A DNA stretch of 7,949 nt from Lachnospiraceae bacterium UBA3711 (GTDB taxonomy: Bacteria > Bacillota > Clostridia > Lachnospirales > Lachnospiraceae), in the NCBI GenBank assembly GCA_002371345.1, contig DFHY01000100.1, forward strand, positions 1-7,949, given 5' to 3'. The position numbers and the translations under genes were made by a program. Every line of letters starts with the position of its first letter. Within the stretch, counting starts at the first letter, position 1. Below are positions 1-6,089 of the stretch, piece after piece. Under the pieces are notes generated by a model that had not been told where the DNA came from, made no database searches, and saw only the letters and a list, made by a program, of their open reading frames with translations.

Positions 1-1
1 T

Positions 2-16
2 GCGCCCGCCGGGCGC
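2..16. repeat. GC-rich inverted repeat at the left edge
   Basis: GCGCCC (2-7) and GGGCGC (11-16) form a perfect 6-bp stem with a 3-nt loop. No T-run follows on either strand within the window. It lies just beyond the terminator and may belong to the next locus, which is off-window. Together with positions 63-71 and 93-111, where I see nothing further, it completes the non-coding left end. Confidence 0.4.
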
Positions 17-20
17 ACTG

Positions 21-62
21 AAAAAACGGAGAGCCAGGTTATCCCTGAACGCTCCCCGTTTT
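21..62 (-). terminator. Intrinsic (Rho-independent) terminator of the operon
   Basis: On the minus-strand transcript, AAAACGGGGAGC (from 62 down to 51) pairs with GCUCUCCGUUUU (34 down to 23) over 12 positions with a single G-U pair. An inner CAGG/CCUG stem (47-44 with 38-35) closes a 5-nt loop, with three unpaired bases on one side. The 3' arm ends in a run of six U (26 down to 21). On the plus strand the G-U position becomes an A-C mismatch, so the element works best in the minus direction. It lies about 50 nt after the SDR stop and fits as the end of the whole block. Confidence 0.88.
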
Positions 63-71
63 CTCATGCAC

Positions 72-92
72 GCGTTTCAGATAAGGAAACGC
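72..92 (-). other. Hairpin in the 3' untranslated region, between the SDR stop and the terminator
   Basis: A perfect 7-bp inverted repeat, GCGTTTC (72-78) with GAAACGC (86-92), around a 7-nt loop. It lies 19 nt beyond the SDR stop codon and 9 nt before the terminator stem on the transcript. No T-run follows it directly, so on its own it would not terminate; a role in protecting the 3' end is possible. Confidence 0.5.
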
Positions 93-111
93 CTGTAAGT
101 TCAAAGTGCGA

Positions 112-900
112 TTAATTCGGCGCAGATACTTTGGAATCGACATGCATGCCCATACCCGCGGTGTGGGCCGCTACCTCGCTCGACAGGTACAGCACTGCGT
201 TTGCCACTTCCTCCGGCTTGGCATATCTCTTATCCATCGCATAATTGCCCGCAAGCATAGCCATGGCTTCCTCATGGGTCATGCTGTCGCCGAAGAAGTC
301 TTTCTCAATGCGAAGCATCATAGGCGTGTCAACCGGACCCGGGCACACATAGTTAACGTGGATGCCGTTCGGGCCGAGCTCCAGCGCTACGCACTTCGTC
401 AGGCCTGCCACAGCATACTTGCTGGACACATAGGCACTGTTACCGGCAGTCGGCTCATATGCCGCCGCTGAGGCAACTACTACTACGGAGCCGCTCTTCT
501 TCTCGATCAGCGTAGGCGCGGCGTACTTCATCAGAAGCATTACTGAGAATACGTTGAGCATATAGGTCTTCTGAAACAGCTCCAGGGTCATGTCCTGGAC
601 AGGATGGGCCTTGCCCTCATACCCGGCATTGGGGATGACGATATCAATAGTGCCGAACTTTGCCTTGGCGTTCTCGACAAAGGCCCTGATATCCTCTTCC
701 ACATTCATGTCAGCGACAAAGCCCGCGACCTGGCCGTCAGAAGCGTCCAGTGTCGGCAGCAAAGCATCGATCTTCGCCTGGCTGGTAGACGAGAAAGCCA
801 CTTTCGCGCCTTCCGCCAGATAGCCCTTGACGATAGCCGTGCCGATGCCGCCGGTGCCGCCGGTGACCAGTACTACCTTGTCCTTCAACTTGAGATCCAT
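112..900 (-). CDS. Short-chain dehydrogenase/reductase (SDR), classical type
   Basis: A 262-residue NAD(P)(H)-dependent oxidoreductase of the classical SDR family; the substrate is unknown. Rossmann motif TGGTGGIG is at 13-20, NAG at 91-93 and the structural Asn at about N116. The catalytic serine is S144 (VVASAAAY) and the YxxxK pair is Y157/K161 (YVSSK). The CPGPVDTPM segment at about 186-194 is the usual PG motif before the substrate loop. The end of the second beta strand (VAFSSTSQAK) has no acidic residue of the kind that favours NAD, which weakly suggests NADP(H). The C-terminus reads MHVDSKVSAPN, where many classical SDRs have VDGG, so it departs slightly from the FabG/sugar dehydrogenase pattern. 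The start is well fixed by AAGGAGG 7 nt upstream. It is the last gene of the block, 57 nt after the kinase, and an intrinsic terminator follows. A ketoreductase, polyol or sugar dehydrogenase, or aldehyde reductase are all possible. Confidence 0.92.
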   Translation of the reverse strand: MDLKLKDKVVLVTGGTGGIGTAIVKGYLAEGAKVAFSSTSQAKIDALLPTLDASDGQVAGFVADMNVEEDIRAFVENAKAKFGTIDIVIPNAGYEGKAHPVQDMTLELFQKTYMLNVFSVMLLMKYAAPTLIEKKSGSVVVVASAAAYEPTAGNSAYVSSKYAVAGLTKCVALELGPNGIHVNYVCPGPVDTPMMLRIEKDFFGDSMTHEEAMAMLAGNYAMDKRYAKPEEVANAVLYLSSEVAAHTAGMGMHVDSKVSAPN

Positions 901-907
901 ATAGTTG

Positions 908-914
908 CCTCCTT
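908..914 (-). promoter_or_regulatory. Ribosome binding site of the SDR gene
   Basis: Consensus AAGGAGG on the minus strand, 7 nt from the ATG at 898-900. It fixes the SDR start and shows that the gene has its own strong initiation site. Confidence 0.88.
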
Positions 915-920
915 CTATCT

Positions 921-937
921 ACCCGGTTTACCGGGGT
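921..937 (-). other. Small hairpin in the kinase-SDR gap
   Basis: CCCGG (922-926 on the plus strand) pairs with CCGGG (931-935) around a 4-nt loop, and could extend by one A-T pair with a bulged base. It lies in the only intergenic gap longer than 20 nt. No T-run follows on the minus strand, so it is not an intrinsic terminator. It could be an RNA stability or processing element, or chance. I see no convincing -35/-10 pair in this gap. Confidence 0.35.
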
Positions 938-957
938 GAAACATTATTGATACCTGT

Positions 958-1710
958 TTATTGATATTCAGCCACGCTGATCCACTTCTCGAGCAGAGCG
1001 CGCTCGGTTTCCCTGTGCTTCGTCAGCTGCTGCGCAGCTACGACAGGCATCCAGGTCTGCACATACTGGATAGCCATATCCGCCTTACTGCAGAACAGGC
1101 GCAGATACTTCTCCGCCAGCTCAGGCTTATCCAGGGAGAAGCGCAGGTATGTGATCGCGGCGTCCGCCCCGGCGTTGCCGGCGCTGGCATGCGCCCAGTC
1201 AAGTATGCAGTAGCTTCCGTCCTCACGGAGTACGATATTTGAGGGCACAAGGTCTCCATGGCACAGCTTTGAGTGCTGGGCCATGCCGTGGATGCGCTGC
1301 ATCAGCTCGAAACGTGTGCTGGCGTCGATCTCCGTAAGAGTCCGGATCGCGTCAGCCATCTTCTGGCGGGTATTGCGAAGATTCGGAACACGGTACGCTC
1401 CGGTCTCCAGCTGTATTTCCACCAGTTTTTCCATATATTCATCTATCTTATCGGGATGCTCATCCATCAGTTCATCCAGCGTTTTCCCGGAGACATACTC
1501 CATTGAGATGCTCCAGCCGCCGTTTTCAGACGGCATTACTCCCAGAAGCTTCGGCACCGGAACGCCGGCATCCTCCACACAGGCATGGATGTAGGCTTCA
1601 TTCAGCACGGCTGACATCGGATGTGAAGCGGTGAACTCCTTGACTATACGGTTGCCTTCCCGATAGACCGTCTTGTTGGCGGCCTGTTCCAATATAACTC
1701 TGTCTGACAT
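958..1710 (-). CDS. Aminoglycoside phosphotransferase (APH)-fold small-molecule kinase, substrate unknown
   Basis: A 250-residue kinase of the APH/choline-kinase fold, expected to be cytoplasmic and to transfer the gamma-phosphate of ATP to a small molecule. Visible landmarks: N-lobe lysine candidate K24 (IVKEF); helix glutamate candidate E38 (LNEAYIH); hinge-like SMEYVSGKTL at about 69-78; catalytic loop CHGDLVPSN with H151, D153 and N158; and the metal-binding aspartate D171 in CILDWAHASAGNAGADAA. The catalytic residues are intact, so it should be an active enzyme, not a pseudokinase. The DWxHAxxGNAxADAA and QYVQxWMPVVAA segments recall a family common in clostridial genomes and usually labelled 'aminoglycoside phosphotransferase'; I know of no established substrate. 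Nothing here indicates drug resistance: the gene sits in a central-metabolism operon, starts 20 nt after adhE, and has the purine-rich site AAAGGAAGGG upstream of its ATG. A sugar, an amino alcohol or another metabolite is as plausible a substrate. Confidence 0.85.
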   Translation of the reverse strand: MSDRVILEQAANKTVYREGNRIVKEFTASHPMSAVLNEAYIHACVEDAGVPVPKLLGVMPSENGGWSISMEYVSGKTLDELMDEHPDKIDEYMEKLVEIQLETGAYRVPNLRNTRQKMADAIRTLTEIDASTRFELMQRIHGMAQHSKLCHGDLVPSNIVLREDGSYCILDWAHASAGNAGADAAITYLRFSLDKPELAEKYLRLFCSKADMAIQYVQTWMPVVAAQQLTKHRETERALLEKWISVAEYQ

Positions 1711-1716
1711 CTATAT

Positions 1717-1726
1717 CCCTTCCTTT
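1717..1726 (-). promoter_or_regulatory. Ribosome binding site of the APH-fold kinase gene
   Basis: Purine-rich AAAGGAAGGG on the minus strand in the 20-nt gap after adhE. AAGGA ends 10 nt before the ATG and AAGGG ends 6 nt before it; either could pair with 16S rRNA. It supports the ATG at 1708-1710. Confidence 0.7.
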
Positions 1727-1730
1727 CAGA

Positions 1731-4361
1731 TCAAATCTTCTCCGCTTCCTTTGTCGGCTCACCGTAGTAGGCCAGCAGGTACAGCTGTCTGATCTCGCTC
1801 ATCAGCGGATATCTCGGGTTCGCGCCGGTACACTGGTCGTTGAATGCATTCTCGGTCATCTCGTCGAGCGTTGCCAGGAAGTCTTCCTCCTTGACGCCGA
1901 AATCCTTGATGGATGAGGGGATGCCGATAGTCTTCTTAAGCTCTTCCAGCTTGTCGATCAGCATATCGAAGGTTTCTTTATCGTCCTTTCCGACAATTCC
2001 GTTGTATCTTGCCACATCACAGTAACGCGCAAGAGTATGAGGATACTCGTACTGCGGGAACGTACCCATCTTGGTCGGCGTCTCGCTGGCGTTGTAGCGC
2101 ATGACATAGCACAGCACCAGGGCGTTGGCAACGCCGTGTGGAATATGATGATACGCGCCAAGCTTATGAGCCATCGAATGGTTCACGCCCAGGAACGCGT
2201 TTGCAAATGCTTCACCCGCCAGTGTGGACGCCATTGCCATGTGCTCGCGTGCCTTCGGAGCCTTCGCGCCGAGGTTGTAGGCGTCAGGAAGATTGTCGAA
2301 TACAAGCTTCGTGGCCTTGAGCGCAATACCGTCTGTCATGTCGCTTGCCATCACCGAGACATAAGCCTCCAGAGCGTGGGTCATAACGTCAATGCCTGAG
2401 GCGCTTGTGAGGCCCTTGGGCTGGTTCATCATATTGTCAACATCGACTATCGCCATATCCGGCATAAGCTCGTAGTCCGCCAGCGGCCATTTTGTACCTG
2501 TCTCCGCGTCGGTGATAATGGCAAACGGCGTCACTTCGCTGCCCGTACCGGAAGATGTCGGGATAGCTACGAAGTAAGCCTTCTTGCCCATCTCCGGATA
2601 AGTGTAGATACGCTTCCTGATGTCCATGAAGTCCATGGCCATATCCTCGAAGCTTGCGTCCGGATACTCATACAGCACCCACATGATCTTTGCGGCGTCC
2701 ATGGCAGAGCCGCCGCCAAGGGCGATGATCACATCCGGCTCGAAGGCGCGCATCTGCTTCACGCCCTCCAGCGCGCACTGGAGCGTCGGGTCCGGAGCCA
2801 CATCCCAGAAACAGCTGTGCTGGATGTTCATCTCATTGAGCTTATCCTCAATGGGCTTCACATAGCCGTTCTTATACAGGAATGTATCTGTGACGATAAA
2901 CGCCTTCTTCTTGTGCATCACTGTTCCCAGCTCGTCCAGGGCCACAGGCATGCAGCCCCGCTTGAAGTATACCTTTTCAGGCAGCCGCAGCCAAAGCATA
3001 TTCTCTCTCCTCTCCGCTACAGTCTTGATATTCAGAAGATCAAACGCGCCAACGTTGTGGGATACGGAGTTTCCGCCCCATGAACCACAGCCCAGAGTCA
3101 GTGAAGGCGTAAGCCTGAAGTTGTAGATGTCACCGATTCCGCCCTGGCTTGACGGGCTGTTTACAACGATCCTGCACGCGTGCATCCGTCTCGCGTGCTC
3201 AGCCATCTTCTCCTTCTCTGTCGTATCGATAAAGAGCGATGCCGTGTGGCCCGGACCGCCGTCCATAAGGAGCTGCTCGGACTTCTTGAGAGCGTCCTTG
3301 AAATCCGCTGCCTTATACATAGCCAGAACAGGAGACAGCTTCTCGTGAGCGAACGGCTCGGAGATGCTCGTGCTCTCAACCTCGCCGATCAGTATCTTTG
3401 TCTTCTCCGGAACCTTTACTCCCGCCATCTCAGCGATCTTGAAGGCGCTCTGTCCGACGACCTTCGCGTTCACGCCGCCGTTGATAATCACGGTGCTTCC
3501 GACCTTCTTGATCTCGTCATCCTTCAGGAAGTAGCATCCGCGGCGCTCAAACTCAGCCTTGACCTCGTCGTAGATATCAGCGATGGCCGTGACCGACTGC
3601 TCGGAAGCGCAGATCATGCCATTGTCAAATGTCTTGGAGTGAATGATTGAGTTGACCGCAAGCTTGATATCGGCAGTGCTGTCGATGATTGCCGGTACAT
3701 TTCCGGCACCGACGCCCAGGGCCGGCTTGCCTGACGAATACGCGGCACGCACCATACCCGGTCCGCCTGTGGCGAGTATGATGTCAGCCTCAGCCATAAC
3801 CTTGTTGGTGAGTTCAAGCGACGGCTCATCGATCCATCCGATGATGTCCTTCGGCGCACCGGCCTCAACAGCCGCCTCATAGACGATGCGGGCAGCTTCA
3901 ATGGTGCTCTTCTTTGCCCTCGGGTGCGGGCTGATGATGATGGCGTTGCGTGTCTTCAGGCATATCAGTGTCTTGAAGATAGCCGTTGACGTCGGGTTGG
4001 TGGTCGGGATAACCGCCGCGACAAGGCCTATCGGCTCAGCAACCTTCTTTATACCAAACGCCGCATCCTCTTCGATCACACCGCAGGTTTTCGCGCTGCG
4101 GTAGGTATTGTAGATATACTCGGCGGCGTAGTGGTTCTTGATTACCTTGTCCTCCACAACGCCCATCCCGGTTTCCTCCACGGCCATCTTCGCCAGAGGA
4201 ATCCTTGCCTTGTTCGCTGCCATGGCCGCAGCCTTGAAGATCCTGTCAACCTCTTCCTGCGTGTATTTGCCGAACTTCCGCTGGGCTGAACGCATGGTCT
4301 TAAGCTGCTTTTCCAGTTTCTCCACGGCAGTCATTGCTTGCTCCGTTTTCTTCTCTGCCAT
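1731..4361 (-). CDS. adhE: Bifunctional acetaldehyde-CoA/alcohol dehydrogenase AdhE
   Basis: Converts acetyl-CoA to acetaldehyde and then ethanol with two NADH, or the reverse. It has 876 residues, close to the 891 of Escherichia coli AdhE. Residues 1 to about 450 are the CoA-acylating aldehyde dehydrogenase domain, with the catalytic cysteine C251 in DNGMICASEQ (E. coli C246). After a linker, about 460-870 form the iron-dependent alcohol dehydrogenase domain: the NAD-binding GGGSAMDAAK at 549-558 and the metal ligands D658, H662, H728 and H742, which match E. coli D653, H657, H723 and H737 at a constant offset of five. Both active sites look intact. AdhE of this type is known to form helical filaments (spirosomes); that is family knowledge, not seen here. 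The gene starts 9 nt after the hydrogenase stop and in the same frame. Its Shine-Dalgarno sequence AAAGGA (4374-4379) lies inside the last hydrogenase codons, a rather long 12 nt from the ATG. The stop is TGA at 1731-1733. Confidence 0.97.
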   Translation of the reverse strand: MAEKKTEQAMTAVEKLEKQLKTMRSAQRKFGKYTQEEVDRIFKAAAMAANKARIPLAKMAVEETGMGVVEDKVIKNHYAAEYIYNTYRSAKTCGVIEEDAAFGIKKVAEPIGLVAAVIPTTNPTSTAIFKTLICLKTRNAIIISPHPRAKKSTIEAARIVYEAAVEAGAPKDIIGWIDEPSLELTNKVMAEADIILATGGPGMVRAAYSSGKPALGVGAGNVPAIIDSTADIKLAVNSIIHSKTFDNGMICASEQSVTAIADIYDEVKAEFERRGCYFLKDDEIKKVGSTVIINGGVNAKVVGQSAFKIAEMAGVKVPEKTKILIGEVESTSISEPFAHEKLSPVLAMYKAADFKDALKKSEQLLMDGGPGHTASLFIDTTEKEKMAEHARRMHACRIVVNSPSSQGGIGDIYNFRLTPSLTLGCGSWGGNSVSHNVGAFDLLNIKTVAERRENMLWLRLPEKVYFKRGCMPVALDELGTVMHKKKAFIVTDTFLYKNGYVKPIEDKLNEMNIQHSCFWDVAPDPTLQCALEGVKQMRAFEPDVIIALGGGSAMDAAKIMWVLYEYPDASFEDMAMDFMDIRKRIYTYPEMGKKAYFVAIPTSSGTGSEVTPFAIITDAETGTKWPLADYELMPDMAIVDVDNMMNQPKGLTSASGIDVMTHALEAYVSVMASDMTDGIALKATKLVFDNLPDAYNLGAKAPKAREHMAMASTLAGEAFANAFLGVNHSMAHKLGAYHHIPHGVANALVLCYVMRYNASETPTKMGTFPQYEYPHTLARYCDVARYNGIVGKDDKETFDMLIDKLEELKKTIGIPSSIKDFGVKEEDFLATLDEMTENAFNDQCTGANPRYPLMSEIRQLYLLAYYGEPTKEAEKI

Positions 4362-4370
4362 ATTGATAAT

Positions 4371-6089
4371 TCATCCTTTCACTTTTTTATTTGAGGTGTA
4401 ATCCACATGCAGAAGCTCATGCTCCCTGCCCTTAAGAAATCCCGCGTACAGTTCCTTCATCAGAGGATTATCCTGGCTGCGTTTGATAGCACTGACATTG
4501 TCGGCACGATACAGGCCTTCGCCTCTCTTCACGCGATGACGCTGCGAGATGTATGGCTGACCCGCTCCGCTCACGCAGCCGCCGGGACATGCCATGACTT
4601 CCACGAGATCATAATGCGCCTCGCCCGCGCTGAGCTTGTCCATCAGCTTCGCGGCATTGCTGAGGCCGCTGACGACAGCTATCTTCAGTTCTCTGCCTTC
4701 ATACGGGATAGATGCCTCTTTCACGCTGTCCATTCCGCGCACGCCGGTATAGCTGATCTGCGCAAGTGTTGTCCGGCTGTTGTCCGCCGCGATCTTGCGC
4801 AGCACCGCCTCTGTCACACCGCCGCTGACGCCGAATATTATTCCCGCGCCCGACATAGTGCCGAACGGAACATCCACGCTCTCCGGCTGAAGCTCAGTGA
4901 ACACGATGCCGGATTCTCTGATCATCTTTATGAGCTCCTGAGTGGTAACCACATCATCGGTCCCCGGCCCCCGGTCAGTCCTGAATTCATCGCGCTTTGC
5001 CTCGAACTTCTTGGCAGTGCACGGCATCAGGGCGACGTGATAGTGCTTCTTCTTTCCTTCGGGAAGATTGTCCTTGTAGTAGGCCTTGATGACTGCCGAG
5101 AACATACTCATCGGGCTTCTGCAGGTGGATACGTTCGGCAGGAACTGCGGGTATTTCTTCTCCACATACTGCACCCATGCAGGGCAGCATGAGGTAAATA
5201 ACGGAAGTGTCCCTCCTTTCTGCAAACGTTCCGTGAACTCATTTGCTTCTTCTATTACAGTAAGGTCTGCTCCGGTTGATGTATCGTATACCTCATCAAA
5301 GCCCATACGATGCAGCGCCGCCACTATAAGGCCCATGGCGTTGTCTCCGTCTCCCAGACCAAGCTGTTCACCGATACCTACACGTACTGCCGGAGCGATC
5401 TCACAGGTTACAAATGTCTCCGGATCGTCGATTCTGTCCCATACCCTTGAGCTGTCATCTCTTACTATAATCGCGCCTGTGGGACATGCCACCGCACACT
5501 GTCCGCAGCCCACACACGGTGATTCCGACAGAGGCACGTTGAACGCCGTCGCGATTACAGCATTGCTTCCGCGATGCGCGAAGTCAATGGCTCCCACATT
5601 CTGCACCTCGTTGCATTCACGCACACAGTCGCCGCACAGTATGCATTTGCCCGGATCCCTGACTATGCACGGAGAGGAATCATCCTGAGGCATGTTCGCC
5701 CGGTTTCTCGGGAAACGGATGTCATGGATACCGAACTGATTCGCCAGAGTCTGCAGCTTGCAGTTCCCCGAATGGCTGCAGGTGGTGCAGTCACGGCAAT
5801 GCTCAGCCAGCAGAAGCTCAAGAATATTCTTCCTGTAACGGCGAAGCCTTCCCGTGTTTGTCTTTATGCTCATGCCCACCTGCGGCAGCGTTGAACATGC
5901 CGCGAGCAGACGCCCCCGCTCATCTTCCACCATGCACATGCGGCATGCGCCGTATATAGAAAGGTAGCTGTGGTAGCAGAATACAGGCATGATAGTACCT
6001 ACCTTGCTGATGACCTCCAGCAGGTTGCGCTCGCCCTCGATCAGCACCGGCACACCATCTACCGTCATCATGTTTTTCATCTGCATCAT
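4371..6089 (-). CDS. hydA: [FeFe] hydrogenase catalytic subunit with NuoG-like N-terminus (HydA/HndD type)
   Basis: Catalytic subunit that reduces protons to H2 or oxidises H2 at the H-cluster; in trimeric enzymes of this type it works with NuoE- and NuoF-like partners using ferredoxin and NAD(H). It has 572 residues, normal for HndD-type enzymes. Domains: [2Fe-2S] C38/C49/C52/C65; His-Cys [4Fe-4S] site H97, C101, C104, C110 (C98 is also present); two-cluster ferredoxin domain C149/152/155/159 and C192/195/198/202; then the H-domain with L1 TSCCPAW (C301, C302), L2 MPCTAKK (C357) and L3 ACPGGC (C501, C505). Using the Clostridium pasteurianum CpI numbering I recall, the proton path residues E279, E282, R286, C299, S319 and E361 match E281, E284, R288, C301, S321 and E363 here at a constant offset, so the enzyme should be active. 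No signal peptide is seen, and no C-terminal NuoE-like domain is fused. The first ATG (6087-6089) is chosen because AAGGAGG sits 7 nt upstream; Met2, Met4, Met7 and Met8 are less well placed. The hydE/F/G maturase genes are not in the window. Confidence 0.96.
   Translation of the reverse strand: MMQMKNMMTVDGVPVLIEGERNLLEVISKVGTIMPVFCYHSYLSIYGACRMCMVEDERGRLLAACSTLPQVGMSIKTNTGRLRRYRKNILELLLAEHCRDCTTCSHSGNCKLQTLANQFGIHDIRFPRNRANMPQDDSSPCIVRDPGKCILCGDCVRECNEVQNVGAIDFAHRGSNAVIATAFNVPLSESPCVGCGQCAVACPTGAIIVRDDSSRVWDRIDDPETFVTCEIAPAVRVGIGEQLGLGDGDNAMGLIVAALHRMGFDEVYDTSTGADLTVIEEANEFTERLQKGGTLPLFTSCCPAWVQYVEKKYPQFLPNVSTCRSPMSMFSAVIKAYYKDNLPEGKKKHYHVALMPCTAKKFEAKRDEFRTDRGPGTDDVVTTQELIKMIRESGIVFTELQPESVDVPFGTMSGAGIIFGVSGGVTEAVLRKIAADNSRTTLAQISYTGVRGMDSVKEASIPYEGRELKIAVVSGLSNAAKLMDKLSAGEAHYDLVEVMACPGGCVSGAGQPYISQRHRVKRGEGLYRADNVSAIKRSQDNPLMKELYAGFLKGREHELLHVDYTSNKKVKG
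4374..4379 (-). promoter_or_regulatory. Ribosome binding site of adhE, inside the hydrogenase 3' end
   Basis: AAAGGA on the minus strand, formed by the last Lys and Gly codons of the hydrogenase and ending just before its TGA. It is 12 nt from the adhE ATG, longer than the 6-9 nt optimum, and weaker than the AAGGAGG sites of the hydrogenase and SDR genes. No better site lies closer to the ATG. Confidence 0.65.

Noticed and set aside
106..471. Plus-strand open frame opposite the SDR 3' half
   Set aside because: Antisense to a well-supported SDR and begins next to its stop. No credible ribosome site or domain.
958..1710. Aminoglycoside resistance gene
   Set aside because: Only the general APH fold and catalytic motifs match. 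The context is a metabolic operon, with no mobile element or other resistance gene.
4300..4374. ATGA overlap at the hydrogenase stop, opening a short out-of-frame reading frame
   Set aside because: The ATG in GGATGA gives only about 24 codons before TAA, has its purine run directly adjacent instead of at Shine-Dalgarno spacing, and runs into the adhE coding sequence in another frame.
4380..4392. AAAAAAG run near the hydrogenase 3' end as a programmed -1 frameshift site
   Set aside because: The run is not phased as X XXY YYZ relative to the hydrogenase frame, and a -1 shift leads only into the short out-of-frame stretch, not into adhE.
4407..5192. Plus-strand open frame (261 codons) opposite the hydrogenase
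   Set aside because: It lies fully within the H-cluster domain of the hydrogenase and its translation shows no family features. I treat it as a shadow.
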